The notes under the pieces were generated by a model, which worked only from the letters and a program-made list of their open reading frames with translations, ran no database searches and was not told the DNA's origin. The translations under genes and the position numbers were made by a program. Below are positions 1 through 11,093 of a stretch of 64,000 nt of DNA, one piece after another. The stretch is from assembly GCF_910594005.1 (NCBI RefSeq), contig NC_057815.1:62820052-62884051 (forward strand). The letters run 5' to 3'. This DNA is from Cervus elaphus (lineage: Eukaryota > Chordata > Mammalia > Artiodactyla > Cervidae). Each line of letters opens with the position of its first letter. Position 1 is the stretch's first letter.

Positions 1-460
1 ATGAGGCTAACAGATTTTCTATTGTATCTTATCTCCCTTGTATGAAGGAAAGAATAGGTTAAAAAAAACTGTATGAGAGAAGTTCCAAAAATAATTTCTA
101 GTGAATAACTCATAAAAACTCTATTCTGCCTATGCTAGGGTTTTGGAGCTAGAAATTCTAGAAGAAATAATTTCTGATATGTCATTGTGTGGAAGAAATG
201 TATAACCTTAAAAAAAATTGTGAATCACTATGCTGTACAACTAAAACTTAAATAATATGGTAAATCAAATATATTTCAATTAACAAAAATCCAAGAAGGT
301 AAGAGAAATAAAAATTATACACTTAGTAAAATTTTCTAAAAAAAAAAAAAAACAAACTTATGGCTCAGATATTAAACATTACTTTCCTTGTTGGGGGCTG
401 GTGATTGAATGGTAGACAGATAAAATAAACAGAGAGGAATCTGGGGTTTCTTTTCAAAGT
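1..460. other. AT-rich intergenic sequence, nothing recognised
   Basis: No convincing reading frame or repeat consensus is visible. There is a short A-run near 340-352. The segment lies outside the detectable homology between the two OR51I2 duplication copies. Confidence 0.5.
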
Positions 461-1117
461 CAATCTTTATCATTTTTCCTGTGTCATACACATACATCTT
501 ATGGCAAGTTCTGAAAATATGTCAAATCTCATTTTATGAAGTTAAAGCAACTCATGATTATTTGAGGATGACAATGGTGGTGAAAGTTGCAATGCTAATA
601 GTGATGCCTTTTAGAGAGGCAGTATTTATATGGTTGAGTACAAATACTGGAGACAAACCAGTATTGAAGCTCATCTGGATCCCATATGATCTGTGTTACT
701 TTGAACAACTTACTTAATTCTATATATCTCATAAGATTGTTACAAAGATTAAATGAATTTCGACAAAAATAATTTAGAACAAAACCTGTTTTAGGACTCA
801 ATGTATTAATTAGAATTGTATTACTAATATGTATCATTATAGAAAATGATTTCTAGCTTAGATCAATCCCCTTTGTAAAGTTGTGTCTAATCATTCAATT
901 GCCTCTAATATTTATGTTTCTATGGACACCATTAATGTTTGTCGACTGTACTATTTATTTGTTTTGTGTTATAAGATTTGCTGCTCCATTCCTTATACTT
1001 TCCCCCCAGGACACATATTTATCATATTCTTAATGATAATGTTGATGATGTTGATGACACCATGGATGACAGTCTATGACTACAATAAGCATCAGATTTT
1101 AAAACCAAATATCAAAG

Positions 1118-2056
1118 TCACATTTTGATGCGGTGAAACATGCGAACGATGGCTTGGCGGATCTCTTTTGTCTTGGCGCTATAAATGAGAGGGTTGAGCA
1201 CAGGAGGTACAAAGAGGTAGATGTTGGACAAAAGGACATGTATGTAGCGTTGGGCATGCTTCCCAAAGCGGTGCACTGTGGAGACTCCAATCATTGGTAC
1301 ATAAAATGCAAGTACAGCCAAGATATGTGACACACATGTGTTGAGAGCTTTGAGGCGTTCCTCACGGGAGGCAATGGCCATGACTGAGCGCAGAATGAGC
1401 ACATAGGACAGGAAGATAAATAACAAGTCCATGCCAAACGTGGAAATAAGAACAAAGAATCCATAGATGCTGTTGATAGTGATATCAGCACAGGCCAGCT
1501 TCATCATGTCTGGGTGGAGGCAGTAGGAGTGGGAAAGGACATTGGATCTGCAGATAGGAAGCCTCTTGAAAAGAAAGGGAAGAGGAAAGAGGATGATGAA
1601 GCTCCGAGCAGTCACAGCTAAACCCATTCCAGCAATGACTTCATTAGTGAGCACAGTGGCATAGCGCAAGGGATCACAAATGGCCACATAGCGGTCAAAG
1701 CTCATGGCCAGCAGAATGCCTGACTCCATCATGGAGAAAGAATGAATGAGGAACATCTGGATTAGGCAGGCATGAAAATCAATGGTGCGGGCATTGAGGC
1801 AGAAGGTTCTGAGCACAGTAGGCAGTGTGGCCACGGACATGGCCATGTCACTGAGAGACAGCATGGACAGGAAGTAGCACATGGGCTGATGCAGGCTGGG
1901 CTCCGCTCTCACAGCCTGCAGGATCACCGAGTTGCCCCCGAGAGCCACAGCGTACATCACACAGAGGGGTCCTGCTAGCCAGAGCTGAGTGCTCTCCAGG
2001 CCAGGGATCCCAGTCAGAAGGAAGAAGGCAGGGTGAGTGATGTTGTACAATGCCAT
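1118..2056 (-). CDS. OR51I2: Olfactory receptor family 51, OR51I2-like (copy A)
   Basis: An intact single-exon class I odorant receptor of 312 residues, the same length as human OR51I2. It would sit in the cilia membrane of olfactory neurons and signal through Golf. Visible landmarks in order are an N-glycosylation sequon at N5-I-T, the family 51 phrase LLTGIPGLE, GN in helix 1, LHQPMCYFLSML before helix 2, FDRYVAICDP at the end of helix 3 (R122 intact), HSYCLHPD in extracellular loop 2, KALNTCVSH at helix 6, and PPVLNPLIYS in helix 7. The start has a strong context (G at -3, G at +4), and a good splice acceptor lies 70 bases upstream. The LHxPMYYF phrase has Cys in place of the first Tyr in both copies. 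Together with the gene at 11094 it forms a tandem pair about 92% identical in protein. OR51I2 is chosen over other OR51 members because near-identical phrases run the whole length. Confidence 0.95.
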   Translation of the reverse strand: MALYNITHPAFFLLTGIPGLESTQLWLAGPLCVMYAVALGGNSVILQAVRAEPSLHQPMCYFLSMLSLSDMAMSVATLPTVLRTFCLNARTIDFHACLIQMFLIHSFSMMESGILLAMSFDRYVAICDPLRYATVLTNEVIAGMGLAVTARSFIILFPLPFLFKRLPICRSNVLSHSYCLHPDMMKLACADITINSIYGFFVLISTFGMDLLFIFLSYVLILRSVMAIASREERLKALNTCVSHILAVLAFYVPMIGVSTVHRFGKHAQRYIHVLLSNIYLFVPPVLNPLIYSAKTKEIRQAIVRMFHRIKM

Positions 2057-2126
2057 GGCAAAAGGAAGCCAGAGAGCTTTCCAGGGTCAGACCTTCTGAT
2101 TTAGCGATTTCTGAGAGCTGCACTTA

Positions 2127-2150
2127 CTGGAAGAGGAGGAATCAGGGAGT
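2127..2150 (-). other. Probable splice acceptor of the OR51I2 copy A coding exon
   Basis: Read on the minus strand, a pyrimidine-rich tract ends in cctcctcttccag, with the AG at 2128-2127. The coding exon would then begin at 2126, giving 70 bases of 5' UTR in that exon. Single coding exons preceded by non-coding exons are usual for OR genes. The same site is present at the exactly equivalent place in copy B. Confidence 0.6.
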
Positions 2151-2219
2151 AAAAGACAGAGCCTATGTTCTACACAGTTTAAACTGATGCATTCATGAAA
2201 TCACTTGTTTTGAGAAAAT

Positions 2220-3217
2220 AAAGAGAAACTTCTTTTCTTCATACTTTATGATCATCAAGTCATAGGCTAGGCTACTGTTTCTCTCTGTTTTATGGAATAA
2301 GGAAGATATTGCCAAATGTTTAAATGTATCAATTAGTTTGCTATGTTTATATAAAACCTACATAGTTTTATCTATAATTTTCATGTGCTTTAAAAGAATC
2401 ATTGAATGAAATTATGTTAACCAGAATTCATAGATAGTTATTATATAAGAACAGTGAGGGTTTGAGTTATCATTAGCTTTTTGAAGTGTTTACATTGTCC
2501 CTTGAAAATGCTGTTTAATTCAGACAGGTCACTGAGTAATGAAAGCATTCCCCAGAGCTAGCTTGAACTATAAAGTGTGTTTGCTGAGAGAAGAGTAGAG
2601 GCAGTGGGACCTGGATGAAAATGATTGCCTCTTTACAGGAGGCAGAATTGCTGCAAAAGATCAACAAAGAAACTGTTTACTTGTGCAAAGTCACCAAGCA
2701 GTTCCTGTTTTTGGAAAAATAATGAATTCTTCCCTAAATCTGCTACAGGTAGAGTGTCATTCAGTCTTTGGGAAAGCATTGTTCCAAACAGAAATTTTCC
2801 ACACCCTTAGTCATACATACACTCAAAATATGCTTATTCTCATAGACACATTCCTGTACTTTCACAACAGTCTCATTATGGATTCCATTCATGCTCTTTA
2901 TAAAAACACTCACACCTCTCTTTCTCTCCAAACTTACTCTTATTATACTAATATATATTTAATACTCCCTCTTGATCTGTATAATTTTTAATGCATGTAC
3001 CCTCTCAGGCTCATTCCTTCAGTCCATGTTGACATACATGCAGTATTAATACCTGAATAGCATTCAGGTGTATATGTAGATTTGTGTACTCATACAACAA
3101 ATGCTTTGACCTACCTGCTCATATACTCCTTCTTACCCACTGGTGTTCATCCCCTAATCCACCTAGACTCTCTTTTTACCCTCGTGCATTGCATTTACTC
3201 ACAGTTTTTCTTACAGT
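2220..3217. other. Upstream flank of OR51I2 copy A, no gene
   Basis: Single-copy sequence that aligns with about 12196-12745 of duplication copy B up to about 2790. Beyond that, copy B lacks it. Short frames here have no recognisable homology. A promoter or upstream exon could lie here but is not identifiable by eye. Confidence 0.4.
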
Positions 3218-3228
3218 AGCATTTATGT

Positions 3229-3501
3229 CGGAGAAGGCAATGGCACCACACTCCAGTACTCTTGCCTGGAAAATTCCATGGCTGGAGGAGACTGGTAGGC
3301 TGTGATCCATGGGGTCGCTAAGAGTCCAGCACGACTGAGTGACTTCACTTTCACTTTTCACTTTCATGCATTGGAGAAGGAAATGGCACCCCACTCCAGT
3401 GTTCTTGCTTGGAGAAGCCCAAGAATGAGGGAGCCTGGTGGGCTGCTGTCTATGGGGTCACACAGAGTCAGACATGACTGAAGCGACTTAGCAGCAGCAG
3501 C
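3229..3501 (+). repeat. BOV-A2 dimeric SINE
   Basis: Two BovA monomers in tandem, each with the accurate 'ccactccagt.ttcttgc' core, ending in the characteristic (GCA)n tail. It is flanked by an 11-bp target-site duplication, agcatttatgt, at 3218-3228 and 3502-3512. The low divergence suggests a recent pecoran insertion. It is absent from duplication copy B. Confidence 0.93.
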
Positions 3502-3512
3502 AGCATTTATGT

Positions 3513-4377
3513 ATTACTTACCCAATTCCTAGAGACTAACCCACAACTACTTCTCTGTAACAGTAATTATTTTTTTATTTGTCTTTATTCTCATGTTTTC
3601 GAAATTCTTCCAGGTTCATTATTTCATGACGTATGAAGAAAGAAAGTTAGAAATCTTTTCACCTGGTGGACATGTTTCAGGCTTCCAAGGCATCCTCCTT
3701 TGGGGGAGGAGCTCCAGAAATATGTGCTACTATTTTCCCTTGACCTTCCTCTCTAGCCACTAACAAAGCAAGGCCAGAAAGTAATGGCAGTGTCCCTTCT
3801 GATGGGAATGGAGGAGAAAGGGAGCCCTAGGTACCTGAAAGCCACAGAGATTCTGGGATAGTTTGCAATGCAGTATTCACACCTTGGGAAAAACTCCTAA
3901 ATTTTCTCTGGCAGGCTAGAACTCAGACCACCTTCCTGTGGTTCCCAGGAAGTTAGGGGCCACTTCTCTGTGTGATTGGTTACATCCCTCTGGTCTTAGG
4001 GATCAGTTCATGCATGCTAATCTCCCCTTCAGAACTGTGATTCTTTGGGATATGGGACTGACTAAACTTCTCCATATCTTTTTTCTGTCCTATGACTCTA
4101 ATTCTCATGCTTTTTATGCAGCCCTATAGAAGGTAATCAGAAAAAAAAGTCAAGAACTGAGCTAACGTAAAGAAAGAAAAGGAGAAGAAAACAGGCTTAT
4201 TTTGTGTAGGGCAGAGACAAAGCCATTCTGGGTCTGGCTATCCTAGCTCTAGTGTTTATGGGAAAAAGTCTTCCTGTCCATCCCAGGACCCCATTGTTTA
4301 GTATATCCAGCAGCCACTGAATTTGTGGGTGGTGTAGATGCAGCTGAAGACAAAAAATGTAGTGAGAGAAAAACCAA
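3513..4377. other. Intergenic, nothing recognised
   Basis: No gene, RNA or clear repeat consensus could be identified. The region has no counterpart in duplication copy B. Confidence 0.4.
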
Positions 4378-4620
4378 TATTTATGGAGCATATGCTATGA
4401 GCCAGATACTCTGCAAGGAAATTTACAACTATTTACTCATTAATTCTTGACAGAAGTGGAAACTAAGGCTCACTGATGATGAAGGACAGGGAAGCCTGAT
4501 GTGCTAGTCCATGGGGTCTCAAAGAACTGGACATGACCGAGCGACTGAACTGACTGACTGAAGGCTCAATGAGGTGAGCTTGCCTCACAGAGTATGCAAG
4601 GAGCTGATAAAACCTCAAGT
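4378..4620 (+). repeat. MIR SINE remnant, split by a BovB-tail insertion
   Basis: The run from 'atgagccagatactctgcaa' through 'gtggaaactaaggctca' follows the MIR core (…aggaaactgaggctca). It resumes after the insertion at 4473-4560 with 'aaggctcaatgaggtgagcttgcc'-like sequence. Confidence 0.6.
4473..4560 (+). repeat. BovB 3' end / BovA fragment inserted in MIR
   Basis: It carries the shared BovB/BovA 3' end (gacagggaagcctgatgtgc … gactgaactgactgactg). An 8-bp direct repeat, aaggctca, flanks it at 4465-4472 and 4561-4568, marking the insertion into the MIR. Confidence 0.7.
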
Positions 4621-4645
4621 AAAGATATGTAAGACCCTAAGATTG

Positions 4646-5179
4646 TACTCTGCGTATAAGGTAAACAACAGAGTGATGATATACAGCCTTGATGTACTCC
4701 TTGATACACTTGTGTATATTGTCACCCTGTTTACTTTACTTGTATGAGAAACGCCAGGCTGGATGAAGCACAAGCTAGAATCAAGATTGCTGGGAGAAAT
4801 ATCAATAACCTCAGATGTGCAGATGACACCACCCTTATGGCAGGAAGCAAAGAAGAACTAAAGGGCCTCTTGATGAAAGTGAAAGAGGAGAGTGAAAAAG
4901 CTGGGTTAAAACTCAACATTCAAAAAATGAAGGTCATGGCATCTGGTCCCATCACTTCATGGCAAACTGATGGGAAAGCAGTGACAGACTTTATTTTCTT
5001 GGGCTCCAAAATCACTGCAGATGGTGATTGCAGTCATGAAATTAAAAGATGTTAGCTCCTTCGAAGGAAAGCTATGACTAACCTAGACAACATATTAAAA
5101 AGCAGAAAAATTACTTTGCAGACAAAAGTCAGTCTTGTCAAAGTTGTGGTTTTCCAAGTAGTCATGTTTAGATGTGAGA
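4646..5179 (+). repeat. BovB (RTE) LINE fragment with inverted 5' end
   Basis: 4646-4702 is BovB reverse-transcriptase sequence in antisense orientation. At about 4711 it switches to the sense strand of the same region and continues through the RT palm box (here R-C-A-D-D, 4816-4830) to about 5179. The copy is dead, with a stop at about 5053. The antisense-then-sense arrangement is what 5' inversion by twin priming produces. The element's 3' end is missing and SINE sequence follows. Confidence 0.85.
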
Positions 5180-5320
5180 AAGTGAAAGAAAATTGCTCAG
5201 TCATGACTGACTCTTTGCGACCCAGGAATTCTCCAGGCCAGAACACTGGAGTGAGTAGCCTTTCCCTTCTCCAGGGGATCTTCCCAACCCAGGGATCGGA
5301 CTCAGGGTCAGTGAGCTCAC
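5180..5320 (-). repeat. Bov-tA-type SINE, internally shortened
   Basis: Reverse complement of the BovA body (ctcagtcatgactgactctttgcgac … ttctccaggggatcttccc). It lacks the segment normally containing 'tgtagcccaccaggctcctc'. Confidence 0.75.
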
Positions 5321-5326
5321 CCCTTT

Positions 5327-5503
5327 GTTGTTGTGTTAGTTGCTCAGTTGTGTCTGACTCTTTGCAATCCCATGGACTGGTAGCCCACCAGGATCCTCTG
5401 TTTATGGAATCTTTAGGCAAGAATACTGGGATAGGTAGCCATTCCCTTCTTCAGGGCATTTTTCTGAGCCAGAGATTGAACCCGGGTCTCCCCTCTACTT
5501 GGG
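5327..5503 (-). repeat. Bov-tA SINE
   Basis: Reverse-complement Bov-tA body from the 'gttgctcagttgtgtctgac' end, reading toward the tRNA head. The tRNA-derived head is cut off at about 5503. Confidence 0.8.
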
Positions 5504-6045
5504 TTCAGAACTCACCAGAAGACAGGCCAATGAGAGACACCCACAGAACAACATATCCTTTTATCTGCTAAAGTGCATTCATGCTTGCCTCTTTTATATC
5601 TCATTCTAAGCCCCTAGAGAGAGCAGTGATGCTGATTTTTTTGTCTGAAAACTCATCAGGAAGGTTTTATTCTCTTGAGGTTTTTAATGATTACTGAGAA
5701 TAAAGCATATACTCTTTTAGCTGAAAAATAACTCAACAATCTGCAGGACTGATTCTTACCCAATGCAAGGTATCATCCACTGAAGGCTGGATAGGAATGT
5801 AAGACAGGAGCTGATTACCCTTTAAAAAATTCCAGAATTATGTGATATGTTGTCCAAGCCCAAGAAGGAAGCTGAAGGCATAATCAAAACATGATTAAGA
5901 TCACTTTTCTTTTCCTCTTAAATATATTGAAAATGCTAGTTCTTCCTTTACTCCTAGATGAAAAACAAGTTCCTTAATATTTCTGGTCACATTCAGATGA
6001 TAAAATTTCCTCTGGTGAGTATCTGGAAAACCCAGACTCATATAT
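5504..6045. other. Single-copy duplicated block, no gene
   Basis: 5498-5945 aligns with 13374-13810 of duplication copy B. At about 5935 copy A keeps the empty site into which an L1 fragment inserted in copy B (13814-14044). No coding evidence. Confidence 0.5.
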
Positions 6046-6249
6046 AGCTACCCTATAGCTCAGATGGTAAAGAATCTGCCTGTAATGTGGGGGACTGGGG
6101 TTCAATGCCTGGGTAGGGAAGAACCCCAGAAGAAAAGAATGGTTACCCATCTAGTATTCTTGCCTGGAAAAGTTCATGGACAGAGGAACCCTGTGGGCTA
6201 CAGTCCATGGGGTCACAAAGAATCAGACACCATTGAGCGAATAACAGAC
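6046..6249 (+). repeat. Bov-tA SINE
   Basis: tRNA-derived head (ctcagatggtaaagaatctgc) followed by the BovA body and a 'gacaccattgagcgaataaca' end. The orientation is forward. Confidence 0.85.
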
Positions 6250-6898
6250 TCGTAATAGTCGAATCTTCCAGTGTTCAGAATTACAGTCTTTTATTTTCTG
6301 CTATCCTTCCCTTGCTAACAATGGCACCTGACCTCTCACCCAGAAAGGAGACAGAAGGGAAATGGCAAGATTCATTTCCTTATGATTCAGTTAGCTGATA
6401 TCATGTTTCCTAGGTTTGTTAAAAACTTAAAACAATACTTAAAGCTGATTGTTTCATTGGGTGCTTTCATTAATTACTTGAAGAAATTTCTCTCCATCTT
6501 TTACCTCTCCACTTGACTTTGATCTTGAAGAGATAGCAGTGAGAAGTCTTGAATCTTAGTTTCCTGCCTAGAAATTGGACCTGGGTGGCCTGGATGAAAA
6601 CCAGGAATCCTAGCTGCTAGTCCACCAGTGGCTGGAGACTAGAAACACAGTTTCCCTGGCTCTTGCCTCTTGTGAGAAGTAAATTTCTCAAGGAAGCAAA
6701 AGCTGCAAAAATAAGTATAAAGCTTATTATCCAAGATATAGAATAACATGTGGGAGAGCACACAGGGACATAGTATGCTTATTTAAGACAAAATCAAGCC
6801 AAAAATACACACCCAGAGAGAAAGGATGTGAGTGTCCTCCATAATGAGGAAGATCCTAGTAAGATGTGACTTAAATCACTTATATAGGCCAGTTCTCC
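6250..6898. other. Intergenic, nothing recognised
   Basis: No gene or repeat consensus could be assigned. The block is specific to duplication copy A within this window. Confidence 0.4.
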
Positions 6899-6909
6899 CC
6901 AGTCTTTGT

Positions 6910-7124
6910 TTGAAAATGAAAGTGTTAATCGCTCAGTCATGTCCAACTCTTTGTGACCCCATGAACTGTAGTCCAGCAGGCTCCTCTGTCCATGGAATTC
7001 TCCAGGCAAGAATACTGGAATGGGTAGCCATTCTGTTCTCCAGGGAATCTTCCTGACACAGGACTGAACCTGGGTCTCCTCCACTGCAGGCAGAGTTGTT
7101 TACCACCTGAGCCACCAGGGAAGT
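6910..7124 (-). repeat. Bov-tA SINE with target-site duplication
   Basis: Complete reverse-complement Bov-tA ending in the tRNA head (…ctgagccaccagggaagt). An 11-bp duplication, ccagtctttgt, flanks it at 6899-6909 and 7125-7135. Confidence 0.92.
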
Positions 7125-7135
7125 CCAGTCTTTGT

Positions 7136-8108
7136 CTCAGTTCAGCTCAGTTCAGTCACTCAGTTGTGTCCGACTTCTTGCAACCCCATGAACTGCATCA
7201 CGCCAGGCCTCCCTGTCCATCATCAACTCCTGGAGTCCACCCAATCCCATGTTCACTGAGTCGGTGACACCATCCATCCGTCTCATCCTCTGTCGTCCCC
7301 TTCTCCTCCTGCCTTCAATCTTTCCCAGCATCAGGATCTTTTCAAATAGGTCAGCACTTCACATAAGGTGGCCAAAGTACTGGAGTTTCAGCTTCAGCAT
7401 CAGTCCTTCCAATGAACATCCAGGACTTATCTCCTTCACGATGGACTGGTTGGATCTCCTTGCAGTCCAAGGGACTCGCAAGAGTCTTCTCCAACACCAT
7501 AGTTGAAAAGCATCAATTCTTTAGCTCTCAGCTTTCTTCACAGTCCAATTCTCACATCCATAACATGACCACTGGAAAAACCATAGCCTTGACTACATGG
7601 ACCTTTGTTGGCAAAGTAATGTCTCTGCTTTTTAATATGCTGTCTAGGTTGGTCATAGCTTTCCTTCCAAGGAGTAAGCGTCTTTTAATTTCATGGCTGC
7701 AGGAACCATCTGCAGTGATTTTGGAGCTCAGAAGAATAAAGTCAGCCACTGTTTCCACTGTTTCCCCATCTTTTTGCCATGAACTGATGGGACTAGATGC
7801 ATTGATCTTAGTTTTCTGAATGTTGAGCTTTAAGCCAACTTTTTCACTCTCCTCTTTCACTTTCATCAAGAGGCTCTTTAGTTCTTCTTCACTTTCTGTT
7901 ATAAAGGTGGTGTCATCTGCATATCTGAGGTTATTGATATTTCTCCCAGCAATCTTGATTCCAGCTTGTGCTTCCTCCAGCCCAGCATTTCTCATGATGT
8001 ACTCTGCATATAAGTTAAATAAGCAGGGTGACAATATACAGCCTTGATGTACTCCTTTTCCTATTTGGAACCAGTCTGTTCCATGTCCAGTTCTAACTGT
8101 TGCTTCCT
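7136..8108 (-). repeat. BovB (RTE) LINE, 3' ~970 bp
   Basis: Antisense BovB running from the 'ctcagttcagctcagttcag' 3' end through the C-terminal ORF. The RT palm motif N-L-R-Y-A-D-D and the phrase SPCLFNLYAEYIM are in frame in a 160-residue remnant at 7552-8034. The copy is truncated at the 5' end near 8108 and is not a host gene. Confidence 0.93.
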
Positions 8109-8452
8109 TTGCCCAAAAATCTTGTTTTCATTTTCACACCTGTCCTGCCCTAGGACCCTCCCCACTATGCTTGTGCAACTTTTGCCTAAGAGGGATTCCA
8201 CCACACAGACCTGTGGGGGTCTTGGCAACACGTATCATGGGGCAGCAACCCACCCCCTTTCTGTACCTGTGTTGCTGTCAGGGAAGTTTCCTTGATCTCA
8301 GGAAATTTCTGCATGTTATCTCTTTACTCCAGCAAAGCTCAGCTTTTGCCACTAGCTTCGTCCTTGGAATCTCTGAGGGAAACAAAGCTTCAATTGTACT
8401 CCAATCGACAAGCACCAGTTGTCCAGCCCAGGGGTCCATCTATTTCCTACAT
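8109..8452. other. Intergenic, nothing recognised
   Basis: No coding or repeat signature could be assigned between the BovB and the L1 fragment. Confidence 0.35.
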
Positions 8453-8470
8453 CAATCTTAACTAATATAT

Positions 8471-8793
8471 ATATATTTTTTTTTCCTCTTTTTTTTTTAT
8501 TATTATTTTTTTTTCCAGTGGGTTTTGTCATACATTGATATGAATTAGCCATGGATTTACATGTATTCCCAATCCCGATCCCCCCTCCCACCTCCCTCTC
8601 CACCCGATTCCTCTGGGTCTTCCCAGTGCACCAGGCCGGAGCACTTGTCTCATGCATCCCACCTGGGCTGGTGATCTGTTTCACCATAGATAGTATACAT
8701 GCTGTTCTTTTGAAATATCCCACCCTCACATTCTCCCACAAAGTTCAAAAGTCTGTTCTGTATTTCTGTGTCTCTTTTTCTGTTTTGCATATA
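8471..8793 (-). repeat. L1 3' UTR fragment (bovine-type L1), 5' truncated
   Basis: A T-rich start (the reverse-complement tail) is followed by 'ccagtgggttttgtcataca' and the same 3' UTR as the L1 copies at 37.8 and 40.3 kb. An 18-bp target-site duplication, caatcttaactaatatat, flanks it at 8453-8470 and 8794-8811. Confidence 0.93.
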
Positions 8794-8811
8794 CAATCTT
8801 AACTAATATAT

Positions 8812-9596
8812 TTTTATATGATTGCTTTTGACTCTGTCCACAACCCAGATCCCCTTTACATTCTTTTTGTCAGGATGTATAACCACACCATGACAGCTCT
8901 CTCTAACATGTAGCCACCCAGAAATGGGCAGCCTTCCTGTGCGAAACAAATGTCCTACCTCAAAGCAGCAATAGTCTCCTACTCAATCTTGCTATCAGAA
9001 CAGCAAGGTAACTTTCATTGCTCCATTTAAATTTCCAGGGGTAATAAGGAACTGGTCTGCTGTGTCTCTTTCTCCCCACAACTCAGGGGACCTATGATTT
9101 CTGAGTAGAAACCTTCAGGAAACTCTCTTTTCATTCAAGGATGGTGGGGTGCACCTCTGTATTCCTTTCTCTTGTATGAGGGGTTGGGGATGGGAGACTT
9201 AGCTCTTTCCAATGGGTCTCTTCAGAAACCTTTATTTAAATCATCTAATTCATAACTCTTTTAAATCTTTGATTAGGACAGAGCTTCTTAACCTCAGCAG
9301 TGCTAACAGCTGAATACAAATGTGCTGATCTGAGTTCTGAATAAGTAAGGTATCACTGAACAAAATAGTGATCGTAATTTCTTTCAGTGTTTGTAAGTAC
9401 TCATTTTCCAGCTCTTGCTTGGTTAGGGACCTATGGAGCATGTGCAGGTGTGTACACACACAGCCTGTTTATAGTGACCATAGATTATAGAGACATTTGC
9501 TGAGGAGGTTGAAAATGATAAGCCCTTATATTCTTAATAGAGGAAAAAATAATCCATTATATGTGAGTATGTGTGTAAATTTGTGTATGTATTTTA
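8812..9596. other. Single-copy duplicated block with DNA-transposon remnant
   Basis: 8885-9340 aligns with 14105-14540 in copy B. From about 9283 the sequence 'cttcttaacctcagcagtgc' begins a hAT/Charlie-like element that is fuller in copy B at 14493-14705. No gene is visible. Confidence 0.5.
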
Positions 9597-9730
9597 TTGT
9601 TTTAATTTTACTGTTTAGTCACTCAGATATGTCTGACTCTTATGACCCCATGAACTATAGCCCAGCAGGCTTCTTTGTCCATGGGATTTCCCAGGCAAGA
9701 ATACTGGAGTGGGTTGCCATTTCATTCACC
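9597..9730 (-). repeat. Bov-tA SINE, partial
   Basis: Reverse-complement BovA body (tttagtcactcagatatgtc … ggagtgggttgccatttc). The tRNA head is absent. Confidence 0.8.
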
Positions 9731-9912
9731 GATGTATATGTATTATTTCTGACTAATAAATATTGACCAATTTCCTAATTAACAGACTTGTGGGGAGAAA
9801 GAAGTGTTTTTTCTGAGATAAGTTGTATTTGTTTAAGCTATTAAAATAAGCATTTAAGTAAGCTACTGATATCTAAGTAAATTATAAACTATAACCTTGT
9901 GTATGATATTTA

Positions 9913-10466
9913 TTGGAAATTAAAAGACACTTATTCCTTGGAAGAAAAGCTATGACAAACCTAGATAACCTATTAAAAAGCAGAGACATCACTTTGCCGA
10001 CAAAGATCCTTGTAGTCAGAGCTATGTCTTTTTCACTGGTCATGTACAGATGGGAGAGCTGGACCATAAGGAAAGCTGCCTGCTGAAGAGTTGATACTTT
10101 TGAACTGTAATGCTGGAGAATACTCTTGAGAGTGCCTTGGACAGCAAGGAGATCAAACCAGTCAATCCTAAATGAAATCAACCCTGAATATTCATTGGAA
10201 GGACTGATGCTGAAGCTGAAGCTCCAATAGTCTGGCCAACTGATTCAAAGAACCCACTAATTGGATAAGACCCTGATGCCATGAGAGACAGAGGGCAGGA
10301 GGAGAAGGGGATGACAGAGGATGAGACGGCTGGGTGGCATAACCCACTGAAAGGACACAAGTTTGAGCAAGCTCTAGCAGATTGTGAAAGACAGGGAGGC
10401 CTGGCGTGCTGCAGTCCATGGGGTCACAAAGAGTGGGACCTGACTTAGCAACTGAACAATGAACAG
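9913..10466 (+). repeat. BovB LINE 3' fragment
   Basis: Sense BovB from the 'gaaattaaaagacacttatt' region to the 3' end (cagggaggcctggcgtgctg…). It is moderately diverged. It lies between the two duplication copies and is the junction-proximal repeat. Confidence 0.9.
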
Positions 10467-11093
10467 CAAATTTTTCTCTGGAGTCCACATTTAAGCAATA
10501 TCATATGATATTTATCTTTCCCAGTCTGGCATACCTCAAGAAGTTGTAATGTTAATAGTGATGTCAGTTAGAGAGGCAGTATTTGCAGTGGTTGGGTACA
10601 AACACTGGAGGCAGACAAGTATTGAATCTCACTTGGATCACAGTTTATGTGAGCTACTCTGAACAATTCATTTCATTCTCTATACTTCATAAGATTGTTA
10701 GAAATATTAAATGAATTAATGCAAAAATAATTTAGAACTGAATCTGGCACTTTTAGGAAACAGATACTGTAATTATTGTTATGTTAGTAATATTTATTAT
10801 TATAGAAAATGATTCTTAGCCTAATCATCCTCTGCAAAGTTTTGTCTAATCACTCAGTTGACTTTAATAGTTGTCTTTCTATGAATGAAATTGATTTTTG
10901 TGAGCTGTATTGTTACACATTTTTTTCTGTCCTATAAGTTTTGAATCTCCATTCCTGATCTTTTACTTTCCCCCTAGTAAATCTAACTTTGTGATGTTTA
11001 GGGTAACAACATCAACAATGATGATAATAATGACACTGTGGATGATAATCTATTACTACAATGATAGTTATATTTTAAAGCCAAATGTGGAAG

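Larger units (their letters stand above)
460..9400. repeat. Segmental duplication, copy A (contains OR51I2-like gene 1)
   Basis: Single-copy sequence in this interval aligns in order with 10500-14700. Matching blocks are about 560-2790 with 10530-12745, 5498-5945 with 13374-13810, and 8885-9340 with 14105-14540. The offset is 9976 bases across the OR gene. Copy A is longer because it gained BOV-A2, several Bov-tA, BovB and L1 insertions, and because copy B lacks about 2 kb that A has. Non-coding parts differ by roughly 15-25% by eye, so the duplication is not recent. The outer edges are approximate. Confidence 0.8.

Noticed and set aside
8551..8802. 83-codon frame that recurs almost identically at 40320
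   Set aside because: Both are the antisense strand of the same L1 3' UTR. The recurrence reflects repeat copies, not a gene family.
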